This document shows positions 1 to 13,600 of a DNA stretch of 64,000 nt, one piece after another (position 1 is the stretch's first letter; each line of letters starts with the position of its first letter). The notes beneath the pieces are model-generated. The model worked only from the letters and a program-made list of their open reading frames with translations. It was not told the origin of the DNA and did not search any database. The translations under genes and the position numbers were made by a program. This DNA is from Dreissena polymorpha (lineage: Eukaryota > Mollusca > Bivalvia > Myida > Dreissenidae), in the NCBI RefSeq assembly GCF_020536995.1, contig NC_068365.1:33557067-33621066 (forward strand), given 5' to 3'.

Positions 1-604
1 TGTGGGATTCCTCGGACGAAAAATTCCGGATAAATTACGATCCTATCGGAATAAGTAAGCATATGATATCAGGTAAGTAATTACTAATTAAAATGAATTT
101 TACTAGAAAAATTGGTTTCAGTACTTTAAATACCAATATTCCCTATTAGTTTACATATACACATGATATAATTTATATTTAATATTGCTTATATGACAAT
201 TTCAGATTTCTATAAGGGGGACTTTGGTAATTTTGGTAATAATCAGTACACATTGAAGCTTCCTCTCGCACTTGTCAAGACCACATTTCCGCGTTGGAAA
301 TTGTATAAATTAAATTCCTCTATCTTATCTACCTGGATACCGACTGTCCAAGTTGCATAAACTTTATTTACACCGTTTCTTCCTACTTAATTCGCTATTC
401 TTTTCATACAAAATAAACGAAACTCATTGAATAACTGAGAACTAGGCATACAGCTTGTCTCTAAAATGGCGGACAGGTCGTTAGCAACCGGCGTGCAGAT
501 TTATTGATAGCTGATTGGTCGATCGATATATAGATTAAGAATTATGATTGACAGTTGGCGAGATGTCAATTGTAAATAGTTTAAGCTATGCTCATGACTT
601 TATC
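1..604. other. AT-rich sequence, probably cryptochrome intron
   Basis: No recognisable coding sequence. A strong splice-donor match, AG|GTAAGT, lies at 71-78 with 24 open codons before it (frame 3), but the peptide (WDSSDEKFRINYDPIG...) matches no cryptochrome segment. It is left unassigned. Confidence 0.4.
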
Positions 605-819
605 GAGGGCCAAAACACCAACTTTGGGGAAAGGGCCGCAGCCTTTTTTCAAGGAAAAAAAGACACAATTGTCTGGCTTTGGGGAATGAAAAATACTGAG
701 GTAGATTTGAAGTTCAGAGAAAAATGCATGATTTTAAAGAAATTTATGTAGGGGAAAGGGTCTTTTTGGTTAAGGGAAAGAAAAAGAGGCCCCTTGTGAT
801 GAAGGGTTTTTTGGCCCTC
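605..819. mobile_element. Short inverted-repeat element (MITE-like)
   Basis: The ends are inverted: GAGGGCCAAAACACC at 605 against ...GGGTTTTTTGGCCCTC ending at 819. The inside is G/A-rich with no coding potential. About 215 bp. No clear target duplication was found, so superfamily is not given. Confidence 0.5.
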
Positions 820-1549
820 AACAGTTATCAAATCTAGGTTTCATACAACCAGAACTTTATTTTGTTGTTCTAGCTACCGTATTTATAGGAATCAAAAAGC
901 TAAGTCGAAGCAAAACACACACAAATTTCACTCACATGCAAAGCTTTAAAGGGATAGGTGGGTTTGAGCTGTATTTCAACTGTCCACTTCTCAGTTGTGA
1001 GCATGTAATAATTTGATCTTAATGCCTAGGATAAAGCTAGTAAATAAACCAAAGCAGTATGAAATAAATTACAATAAATATTGATTTTTCTGCAGTAAGA
1101 TAGGTCACATAATGTTCGATTGCCTTCACTCAAGCATTATCAGATAAGGGACGATAAGCAATCATTTCTTACTGTTAGACGAGTTTTCCATTTGTATGCC
1201 TTCAGTACAATTTTTACTAGAAAATTTATGATAAACATGAATATCCTAGTGAAGACAGGTCTTTGTTGTCAAAGATATCATGCAAGCTTTTCAAGGTTCA
1301 TGTTATGATATGCATTTCTGCGATACAAATTATATTTGTTGGACACTCGTTTTAGTGGATTGTGAGTTTGCCAAACAATGACATCAAATGTTGTGTGAGT
1401 GTTTGCTTCTGAAGTTGTTCCTAAAGTTTTATGGCAGACATTATTAAAAGTTCCATAAATTCAAGATCAAACAAATATATCTGATTAACAAATCAACTGA
1501 AATTTATGTCAAAGAAATTAAATAAATCCACAGTAATTTTACTCTGTAG

Positions 1550-1690
1550 GGTAAGACTGGGTTTCCGTGGATAGATGCCATAATGGTACAGCTGCGTGAG
1601 GTGGGCTGGGTCCATCACCTGGGTCGCTATGCTATCGCCTGCTTCTTGACACGGGGAGACCTCTGGATATCATGGGAAGAAGGATTCAAG
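1550..1690 (+). CDS. CRY2: Cryptochrome exon, FAD-binding core start (47 codons)
   Basis: The exon begins after the acceptor ttactctgtag and ends at the donor gtgagc, both in phase 0. It encodes [20 protein letters not shown] followed by [18 protein letters not shown] and ISWEEGFK. The paired His and the ACFLTRGD helix line the FAD pocket in this family. It is the first exon of the gene seen in the window; no upstream exon encoding the usual IPWD..ALAKW segment is present between 1 and 1549. Confidence 0.95.
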
Positions 1691-4600
1691 GTGAGCACAT
1701 TAGGCAATGACAGCAAAATGCATTACCGGTAATGTAAAGGGGCTTCTTCACAGAATTGAGCAAAATTTTGCCATCCAATTAAACTTAAAACATTAATGAG
1801 ACTAAAAATATTTTTGTCAGAAATTACTGGGTGTTTTTTCACATAGTTTTTTCTCCAATGACACTATTTTTTCGCCAATGTTTCATGGATGACCCTACAT
1901 CCATTTCTGGCCAATAAGTTTTATGCATTAAAAAGCATGGTGGTTAAGGGGTGAGGAAGTCTCACTCAAACAGGGGTCATACTAGTCCAAAACATTTAGT
2001 GAGAAGTGACAATATTTTCGTTGAAGTTAATGACTCGTGGAAAAAGTCTACAAACACCTTTATATATTATACCCCAACAGTTACCATTTGGGTTCTTGCA
2101 AATTTATGGGAGGATATGTTGTTTATGAATAATTTATGGTTATAGGTTAAGTTTTACATAGGAAATTCATTTATTTTAAGCTCACCTGAGCACAACGTGC
2201 TCATGGGTTGTGCTTATGGTGAGCTTTTTTGATCACCTTTTGTTCATCGTCCTTTGTCCGTTGTGCAACGTCAACATTAGCCTTGTTCACTCTCTAGAGG
2301 CCACATTTATTGTCCAATCTTCATGAAATTTGGTCAGCAGATTGGTTTTAATGATATCTTGGATGAGTTTGAAAATGGTTACGTTTGCTTGAAAAACATG
2401 GCTGCCAAGGGGCGGGACATTTTTCCTTATATGGCTATATATGACTATAGCAAAATCTTGCTAACACTCTAGAGGCCACATTTATTGTCCGATCCTTATA
2501 AAACTTGGTCAGACGATTCATCCCAATAATATCTTGGACGAGGTCGTAAATGATGTGGGTTGATTGAAAAACATGGCCGCCAGGGGGCGGGGCATTTTTC
2601 CTTATATGGCTTTAGTAAAACCTTGTTAACACTCTAGAGGCCTCATTTATTTTCTGATCTTCATGAAACTTGCTCAGAAGATTTGTCCCAATGATATCTT
2701 GGATGAGTTCAGAAATGGTAATCTTTGCTTGAAAAACATGGCTGCCAAGGAGCGGATAGTTTTCTCTATATGTATATAGTGAAAACAGTCTAGTTGTGAT
2801 AAGCCATAATGTTAAAGAAAGATAACCTGTACATACTTTCTAATAGTTAAGTAATAGTTAACTCCCAGGGAGTCCCTTTTATAAACCTGGGACTTCTTTC
2901 ATAAAATGTGGTGTACATAAAGACAGTAGTTTGCATGCAATTTAATAAACCTATCTCATAAAATAAATGTACATTTACTAATGCACTGTAGAGCCTTATC
3001 TTTGATCTTTACTGATAAGCCATTTAACCTACTGTGTTTTGGTGTATTTAGCAGACTACTGTGCTATGAAACTGTTTCCATGGCAACCTTGTTATTTGGC
3101 ATTTTCTAAATTATAAAGACTCTTTTGATTGAAATAACTTTTGTAAATTCTTCTTATTTTTTACATCTGAGTAACGGGAGTTTTCCACTCTCCATAAATT
3201 CTGTTCTTTAGATTAAGTTAGACTTATTTTATAAACTAAATTTTTGAAGCAACTTCTAGACTAACAGAAACTAATATTTATATCAGTTTTGACAGATTGT
3301 GAACTTCTTGGATATGACGGTTGAGTTCGAAAGTGGTTTGGATCGGTACAAAAACTTGGCCGCCAGGGGGGGAGGTCATTTTCCTAATTCATATTTTGCA
3401 GTTTTCTTTATATGTATTGTAACGCCTGCCTTGTAATTGTTTACTTTGTTTTAATTCTTACAATAATAATTCTTTAAATTACAATTTTTAATAACTTTTA
3501 AATTCATTTATGATAGTTAATAACTTGTAAATTCATTAATGATAGATCAGGTACATTTTCATTGTATGATAATTCTTAAGAAATAAAATAAATGCTTTAA
3601 ACTCTCTGTAAGTGCAGATAGTTAATATCAATAGTCAGTGATGATCTTTGATCAGTGCTTATATCTTTACCTGTATGCTAAGAATAGCAGTGCTCTCATT
3701 TGATTGGATGTTTACCTATGTTACTATGCCTGCTACACTTCAGAATCAGGGGACTGGCACATTGTTGACGGGAGGCGGAAAACTACAACGGGCGAGGCAT
3801 GGTATGGTATTGCGCAAGGGGGGGTTAGAGGGTTAGTGTTAGGGGTCGGGTTAGGGTTTGGGTTAGCCTAAACCCAACCCTAACCCTAACCCGACCTCTA
3901 ATCCCAACCCTTACCCTAACCCTTTTTTGGGGTTATCACCCCTGACCATGCCTCGCCCGTTGTAGTTTTCCGCCTCCCCATTGTTGACCTCTCCCATAAG
4001 AACTAATCAATCAAAACATCTGGTTATACATGTGAAAGACTAATGCTAGACCCCCTGGCTCTAAGTTGAAAGAGTTAGTTCACTAATTGAAAGATTGGGG
4101 TTAGTGAATTACTAATCTGCCAGACCTGTTTAATGTAGCAACTGTTAGTTTTATCATGAAGGTGATTTTAATGTTCTCAGTTGAAATTTCACCAAGTAAA
4201 TGTGATGGGAATGTTAAGTTAGTGGAGTTAGTTTAGTTCTTTTAACTAAGTGCAATTATTAGTTAAGTGATAACTAAGGCAAAGTGAATTAGTATTTTTT
4301 TCTCTAAGTGAAAATATTGAGTTAGTGATTTAATATGGAATGAGTGATGTATTGGACGTCATCATTGATGACGTTCATTCGAACGAATGATAAAGGGGGC
4401 TAAGTTTCGTTAAGTTGAGGCATATAGTCGCGATTTGAGGCGCTTGAAAACTGGTCGGTAAATTTTGCTGAAATTTGACATGTATATGGAGAAGAATGCG
4501 ATCTACCTGTTGGCGTAGGCGTTATACCTGGGAAATATAGTCGCCGCTTCGTCTGTCCGTCCGTGCACAATTTTTGTCCGGGCTATTTCTCAGCAACTAA

Positions 4601-7600
4601 TGACTGGAATTCAATTAAACTAAATGGGAAGCTTCACTACCAAGAGGAGACATGCTTATTATCAGCCGGTTCTGGTCAGATGATTTTTCACATCAGATGA
4701 TTTTTCACAGAGTTACAATGTATGGCCCTATGAAATTTTCCATTAACTGTACATATAACGCGATCTACCTGTTGGCGTATTCGTTATTACTGTGAAAAAT
4801 CTAGTTTTTGATTAAATCACGAAAAAGTGGTGTTTTTTTATTGCGCAATCGCTATAAACACGTGGCTTGGCCGGAAGTACATGTAGCCTTAATAGCAACC
4901 CCAAGACAATTCACCCCCAGGAGACAATTCACGGGCTAGACAATTCAAATTAGATTTTTCATACCCCAATTTTTCGATTTTCGTAATCATTTTTTTCGTA
5001 CCCCTTTTTTTTCGTGCCCAATTTTTTTCGTACCCATTTTTTTCGTACCTAAATTTTTGTTCGTACCAAATTTTTTTTCGTAACAATTTTTTTTTTCGTA
5101 CCCATTTTTTCGTACCCAAATGTTTTTTGTTCCCAATTGTTTTCGTACCCAATTTTTTTTTTTGTACCCATTTTTTTCGTACCCAAATGTTTTTCGTACC
5201 CAAATTTTTTCGTACCCATTTATTTTTTCGTACCAATCTTTTTCGTACCCAAATTTGTTCGTACCCAATTTTTTTTTCATACCCATTTTTTTCGTACCCA
5301 AATAAAAAAATTCGTACCCATTTTTTTAGTACCGAAATTTGTTTCGTACCCAGATTTTTTCGTACCCAAATTTTTATTTGTACCCATTTTTTTCGTACCC
5401 AAATAGTTTTCGTACCCGAATTTTTTTTGTTTCCTTTATTTTTTCGTACTCTAATTTGTTTTCGTAACCAAATTAGTTTTTTTTCCTGCCCATATTATGT
5501 TCGTAACCATTATTTCTTCGTACACAAATTTTTTCGTACCCAAATTTTTTCGTACCCATTTGTTCGTACTCAAATTTTTTTCGTACACAAATTTGTTCGT
5601 ACCTAATTTTTTATTTGTACCCATTTTTTTCGTACCCAAATAGTTTTTCGTACCTTTATTTTGTTCGTACCTTTTTTTTTCGTACTCAAATTTGTTTTCT
5701 TACCCAAATTTTTTTTTTTTCGTACCCACTGCCCACATATTTTTTCGTACCAATTTTTTATTTTGAAATAATCGATTTTCAATTTGATTTGAACTCTCCA
5801 CTCATTCCATCCCGCGAAACCCTTAAGGTGTCGCAACTCTAGTAAAGAACAGGACTTAGTGAATTTATGCAACAACAAGTTAGTGTTTTTAATAAGTGAT
5901 GAATGAACATAGTGAATTTATTAAATGACAAATCTCAGCTAATCTTTTTATTAAAGTGACTTAGTTTGTTGTGATTAACGCAAGTTATAAGTGATTAATC
6001 AAAGCCGAAGAAATGGATTTAAACTGTTTGTTTTCTGCAAGTGTCTTACATTAGACTTAAGTGAATAATACAATGAAAGTGAGTTCTTAATTATTTGTTC
6101 AGTGAAGTGAATTGAGTGAATTCAATTATAGTAATCACGGTTGTTTGTTTATCCTAGTGCTTTATACAGGCATTTGCCTCATACTGAACACAAACTGTTG
6201 ACCAAGTTTAGACATGAAAGTGTATAATTGTTTTCGAAACCTTGTTTTAACTTTGATTAACTTTTGAAAGTTTATGAACTGTATTTCTACATGAATTGTT
6301 TGTATTGTTTGCATTATTGCTTAAGTATAAATGATGAAAGTATGGAAAGAATAAAACTAGTTTAGTCACATTGTTGTTGAAGAACAGGTCATTTCTTTTT
6401 ATCTCAGGTGAGCAACATTGGACCTTTCAGGCCCTCTTGTTACACAGTGTATTTAATTCATTAAATGATAGTTTAATTACCTTACAGGAACTATTTCCAA
6501 ACAAATACATTTAATTATTGTTTAATGACCTCTCATGAATTATTTCCAATAATCAAGAATTTCTGAATTATTTTTTTTATCTTTAATGGAACATCTCTCA
6601 CAAACAACTAAAAATGCACTAGTAATAATAGTATTCCTGTTTGTTTTCTAGGTTTTTGACGAGCTGTTGCTGGATGCTGATTGGTCGGTGAATGCAGGAA
6701 TGTGGTTGTGGCTCTCATGCAGCTCATTCTTCCAACAGTTCCTCAACTGCTACTGTCCGGTTGGTTTTGGCAAACAGGCCGATCCCACTGGTGACTTCAT
6801 CAGGTAATTGTGCATTATTATTATAATTATCTGCTGAAAGCTATGGTGGAATTAGCATGGCCATTAATCACTGGCGCAGCGATTTTTTTTTGTCATATTG
6901 GGAAAAGTGCCCGTACCAGTCCAATTGGGAAAAATTGAGTAGTGAAAACCTCCAAATTGTGAAAAATTGAGTCGTGAAAACCTTGAAATTGGAAAAATTG
7001 CACCATGAAATCTTCGAATTGGGAAATTATTATATTTGATTTTAAATTTTTTGCAAACAAATACCTTAAAATTGAAAATAACTGATGTCAAGTTATTAAT
7101 ATTATATTTACTAAGGTTCTAGCCATAGAGCTGCATAAGTAAGTTAATTAAAGTTCATTATAAAAAATAAATAAACCATCATTTGGGAAATATGTAATTT
7201 TTCCCAGATTGGGAAAGTGACATTCTCCAGTACTTTACAAAGAAGGAAAAAAATTGCTGTGGCGCCACCTCTTCTTCGAGATGCATTAATAAATGAGCCA
7301 ACGGTTGTTCTGAGGTGGCGCTAAGGACCGGATTTTTTTAACATTCACAAATGATTCTACTAGGTGAGTAGGTTGAATGTGTTTACTCAACATATTTTGC
7401 ATCATTAAAAAACATGCAATGCAGTAGGATTCAGCGAAGATATTTTCATCCACAAATGTACATTAACATCACAACCCATTTGATAAGGTCAGGACCTGTG
7501 AAATGTCTTAGCAGGTCGCAAAATTACAGCTCCTGCTCACAAAATTTGTACCGAGTATAGTCAAGATAAAGAGCGAATATTAATACAATATAAAAGCTTA

Positions 7601-10600
7601 TCACTTTCTTGCTGATATGGCTGGAAAGTGAGTGGCATTTAGACAAATCAATACAAGTAATAAAGGGTATAAAAAATACCTGTCTCGGCATGGACATCGC
7701 CATCTTGTTTGTAATGTGATAACCCCCTCTGAATTTAGATATGTGATTTGTCATTGGGTGTATAAGTTTCTCTTGGCAATCTTCTTGGATTAACTGGTTT
7801 CTTTCAAAGATATATAATTGTTCTACAACAACCACATTCATATGTTACGTAACCATGACAATATTGCACATTATGTTCAATTTTTAGCTCGACTATTATA
7901 TATGAAATATATATAGTGGAGCTATCCTACTCATCCCGGCGTTGGCGTTCCGTTCCGTGCCGTGCTGTTAGCATGCAAATGTTAAAGTTTTCGTACTTTA
8001 CTACCCCAATTATTTTCATTGTCCCTTGACATATTGCTTTCATATTTTGTGTTCTTGTTTACCAACATGACCCCAACCTATAAACAAGAGCAGACAACTC
8101 TATCAAGCATTTTGTCATAATTATGGCCCCTTTTCCACTTAGAATATGCAGCAAATGTTAAAGTTTTCATACTACCCCATTTATTTTCATTGTCCCTTCA
8201 CATATTGCTTTCATATTTTGCATACTTGTTACCCAACATCAGTCTTGGCATTAATTTTTTTTTTTAGGCACTAGCCCAGCCGGGCTTCCAGCTTGGAAAT
8301 TTCTCTAGCCCGAATCAATTTAAACTAGCCCGAAATGAATGTTGTAATTATTTTACATTTTTAGCTATATTTGCATTGAAGAAACATAGAACAATAAACA
8401 TTAAACAAATAAACACTTGAGTCTGTTTTATTCACAGTTAATATCAGACAAAAAATTTATCACAAGGTCTCAAGACATCTCCATTCATGGTCATTGTCTG
8501 AGTCACCAACATCCAGGTCTGTCATGTCTGGTATGCTCTTAAAACAAAAACAAATATTACAACGTATGAATTTTCCACTCAAATATCTGGATAAGTAAAT
8601 GCAATGTCAAACTAGCAATAATACCTGTGCATAATAAGTAGAGCAAGAAGGTAACTTTCTGCCCTAACTTCTGAGTCAGCTTGATATAAAATGACTTGTT
8701 TAGCAGTATTGTTTCATTGCCTAAGCCACATCTGCTTTGTCGCCAATTGTACCAGCATCTAAAATGCAGTATTATAAACATTTGAATTTAATGTCAGGAA
8801 TCGTAAATTGACAGATAAATGTTAAAAACTATACTTGTAAGTTAGTGCATGATATTTAATTGCATGTTGTTTTCTTAAATTGTGTATGAATTGCACTTAC
8901 CAGCCAGTCAGCAATGATTGCTCAGAATCAAAGTCTCCTTGGAGACATCAAAACGAAGCCATGACTGATTATTCTTCCATAACGTTTGCAATTTTCGTTT
9001 TATTGACTGTTAATAATTTTTGTTGCAACCTTCATTCTCATTTTGCAGTTGATGCGTTAGCGTTGCGCGCTCAAAATAACGCAGAAAAGACATTAAAATA
9101 AATTTATCGCCACATGTTCTCCACCCAGTAGTAATAAAAGTTATAGCGTCTCGCGAGATTGACTTACAACACTGTTCGATAAGTGTCTAATCAATGAGTG
9201 CTCAAGGGAAATAACAAATGCAGTTTTGAATAAGCGTCTATATGAATCTATTTCGGACATGTTACTAAGTTCGGACATGAAAAAATGCACTCGACCAATC
9301 GGGCTACCGGCTTAGAATTTTCACTCGACCGACGCAAAAATCACTTGACTCGGTCGACGGTCGAGTGGGTTACGTCCAAAACTGCAACATCACCCCAACC
9401 TATAAACAAGAGCAAACAACTCTATCAAGCAGTTTGTCTTAATTATTGCCCCTTTTATACTTAGAATATGCATATTATTTATAAATCTATGTTACAGTTT
9501 GCATACTACCCCAAATATTTCCTATATCCTTTAATATATTGCTTTAATATTTTGCATACTCGTTAACCAACATGACCCCAACCTATAAACAAGAGCAGAC
9601 AACTCTATCAAGCATTTTACAGTATTATGGCCCCATTTCCACTTAAATAATTGAACATTTTGCTTAAATTGCCATAACTTATTTATTTATGAAAACATTT
9701 TATTATTACTTTGACAAAAACAACACTTACCTGAATACCACAATGGCTTCCACCCAAACAATACCCCAAGCCCCTACCCAGAATCCCTTCCCCCCCCAAT
9801 TTTTTTTTTAACATCATCTAATAAATTACCCCACCCCACATTATACCCCCCCTCTCCCCCCCCTACCCCCCCACAATTTTTTTTAAACATCATCTAATAA
9901 ATTACCACACCCCTCATTATACCCCCCCTCTCACACCCCCTATCCCCCCCCAACATTTTTTTTTCCTTTTTTATTTTTGAAAGATTGTCTCATAAATGAC
10001 CACACCCCACATTATACCCCTCTCAACTCCCCCCCCCCCCCCCCCCAAAAAATATATTTTTTTTTTTTCCTTTTTTTTATTTTTGAAAAATCGTCTAATA
10101 AATTATTGAATATGAACAATTTCCCCATGATGGCTTACGTTATAATGTCAAGCAGCCTAATAGTCGAGTGCGATGTCCTCTGACAGCTCTTGTTTGTACT
10201 GTTTTGTAGTGAAGAATTAAAATCACTCGTCATCCAATAACAAATATTTGTGGTGTTTGAGTTGGTACTTGATTTTATTTTCAATATTAATTTAATTTTA
10301 ATATTGTTGAGGCCTTTCAACATGCCAGAAATAGGTGAAAACGTGTATTTCTATTTGGTTGCTTTAACATCATTTATCTTGTTCCAAACAATATGTCTGA
10401 TAGCTTGTGGGATAGGTGAGAAATCTTGTCAACTGTACATATAGCTGTGAAAGCATCTGTCTCAGAATTGACTTCCTCTGATGTTAACACCCTAACTACA
10501 TGTACTGTTAATAGATCAATAAGCAAACATTTCCATGACTACCGGGTTCATTTCCCGGTTGTTATAAACTGTCAATGATGTCAGTATTACATCACAAATA

Positions 10601-13600
10601 ACAGGTACAGATGTACAGCACTGCTTAATTTTTATGTGCATGTATGCTTTTATATTTATTACATTTAGTATCACTGTTCTTGGATTTGAATATACTCAAC
10701 AGATTATCTAATTTTATTTACAGTTTTACCATTTCAGATCACACTTTTCCTATTTTTATGCCCCCAATTGGCGGCATAGTTTTGGCACTGTCTGTCGGTC
10801 AAAAAAAGTATGTCTTTCCGTCACTTACACTTTTCATATCCGCTCTCTAATTCAAGTAGTTCTCATCCGATCTTCACCAAACTTGGTCAGAAGTTGTATC
10901 TAGATAATGTCTATGCCAAATTTGAACATGGGTCATGCAAGGCTAAAAACTAGGTCACGCGTTCACTAAGTGCGTTTCAAAAATTCAGCATGGTGTCCAC
11001 TCTCTAATTCAAGTAGTTTTCATCCGATCTTTCCCAAACTTGGTCAGAAGTTGTATCTAGATAATGTCTATGCCAAGTTCGAACATGGGCCATGCCATGC
11101 CAAAAACTAGGTTACAGGGTCACTTAGTGCGTTTTAAACATTCAGCATGGTCTCCGCTCTCTAAATCAAGTATTCAACGCTTTGCTTTAGTAAGTATAAG
11201 AAAATGTTTTTTTCTACAGTTGACAAGAAGATACGTGCATTCCTGTTATTTGCATGCAAAGAATTGGCAGAAAAAAACTTAACAAACTGCAGCCGATGAC
11301 ATATGTAACAAACAACAAAATTTAAATACTGAACACCTGTTATGCAGCAAACTAATAGTTTAATAAAATAAAGGTGATGTATATCTCAAAGACATTTAAA
11401 CAGTTATGCTTTTATGTAGTGACAAAGTTACAGTTGGGGGCATCTTTGTCGTGTGGACAAATTTCTTGTTGATCATAATATTTAAAAAAAAAAAATATTC
11501 CAAAACCCAAACTCAATTATTGGTCTGTCTGGCATTCTACATTTGCAACAGGATAATCCCATATGAATGTCACTGTTTCTACTTTTGCTTATGTCAGTAC
11601 AAAGTTATCTGTAAGCAATTGGAATCCGAGAACTCTCCTGCATCTTTTAATTACAGTTTGTGTTTGGCAATACTTTTGTAAATTAACAGGTAGGATTGTT
11701 TTGCCAGATCACCAGTACATCTAGGCTTGTTTCTCAAATGGCAAATACGCAATTTATGTAACCATGTGGTACATCCTTTATATAACCAATTGATAATGTA
11801 TAAATGTTTTAATACAAAAACATTTAAATTTTCAAAATTTTGAAAGCAACTTCTTTATATGCTCCCCGAAATAAATTTTGGCGGAGCATATAGTTGCCAG
11901 TTTGTCCTTCCTTACTTACTTACTTACTTGCTTACTTCCGTCACACTTTTGCTTCCGTTTCTCATAGCACCTTAAATACTTAACCAATAGCTTTCATATT
12001 TGGCATGTAGGTACCTTGCATGGACCTCTACCTTTTGATGAGGTTTGAGGTCACTGGGGTCAAGGTCACCGATGCTAATAATAGACTTCCCTCCGTCACA
12101 CTTTTGCTACAGTTTCTCATAGCGCCTTCAATACTTTACCAATCGCTTTGATATTTGGCATGAAGGTACCTTGCATGGACCTCTACCTATGATGAGGTTT
12201 GAGGTCACTGGGGTCAAGGTCACCGAGGCTAATAAAAGACTTCCTTCCGTCACACTTTTGCTACTGTTTCTCATAGTGCCTTCAATACTTTACCGATTGC
12301 TTTCATATTTGGCATGTAGGTACCTTGCATGGACCTCTACCTTTTGATGAGGTTTGAGGTCACTGGGTCAAGGTCACTGAGGCTAATAATAGATTTTGTA
12401 GGTGTTTATTAACACATACATTGACAAAGCGCATCATCGGGGAGCATCCATCAGTTTCACTGATATTCTTATTTTTTAAGAAAAAGAACACCATTTTTTT
12501 ATTTGGAATTCATTTTCTTAATTTTCCAAAGGGGCAGGGTAAGGTAAAATAGGACATATGGAATAATAGTATGCTTAAATTATTCTAACTTTCGACTATT
12601 TTTTTATTTGAACCTTCAATAATAATAACAGTTGATGTTAATAAATTGTTGTTGTGTCTTTAAATGTTTCGTTATGTTCCATAGATATAAAAATGATACC
12701 CTTTGCAAGGGAAAAAGAAATGTGCTTTTTGAATATGTGATAACAATTGATTTATTAAATAAAATGTTTATAGATGTGCATCATTCCAGTGATCTATATT
12801 AAAATGAAATTAGAATAGTTTAATGACAATAAATGTGTATGAACATAACTTGAGAGGGGTGTGATTTTTCCTGCTTTCAGATGATTTCCTCCCTTTCTGA
12901 ATATAGTTATTAAACTTTGCTGGATCTATATACAAATGAAGACTTTAGTGTAACCTTATAAAGGGGGGTAGCTGATTATCCTCCACTGAGATGGTTCTTA
13001 AATTACACACCTGCTTGAGGAGTCGATTGAATCATGGAAACGGTATGGGACCTCAAAATTGGGTATGCCCAGTATGAGACATAGGTTCCTCCAAGCCCCC
13101 CACCCAGATCAATACAAATATTGTCAGTGTTGTAAATGAAATCCTCTGTATTGATCAAAACCAACAAATAATCAATAATTTAAAAAATCTAATTTGGATT
13201 GGATGGTTGATAAAGGGCAATAGTGGAATTAGACACTGCACCAGAACTTGTTTTATTAACCAGGTTTTCCGAAGGAAAAAACTGGTTATTAGATTGGCGA
13301 ATGCGGGCGGGCTGGCGGGCGGGCGGAACAAGCTTGTCCGGGCCATAACTATGTCGTTCATTGTCAGATTTTAAAATCATTTGGCACATTTGTTCACCAT
13401 CATTGGACGGTGTGTCGCGCGAAATAATTACGTCGATATCTCCAAGGTCAAGGTCACACTTTGAGTTCAAAGGTCAAAAATGGCCATAAATCAGCTTGTC
13501 CTGGCCATAACTATGTCATTAATTGTGAGATTTTAAAATCATTTGGCACATTTGTTCACCATCATGGGACGGTGTGTCGCACGAATGAATCACGTCAATA

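Noticed and set aside
548-751. 67-codon frame near the left edge
   Set aside because: Overlaps the MITE at 605-819, has no homology I recognise and poor context.
3825-3925. A true chromosome end or telomere fusion
   Set aside because: The telomere-like units are bounded by inverted repeats and a 9-bp target duplication, which fits a mobile element.
4889-5878. Several overlapping frames of 60-159 codons on both strands (GTKKMGTKK / FVPIFFVPK)
   Set aside because: They are translations of the T-run/cgtaccc minisatellite; open only because the repeat lacks stop triplets.
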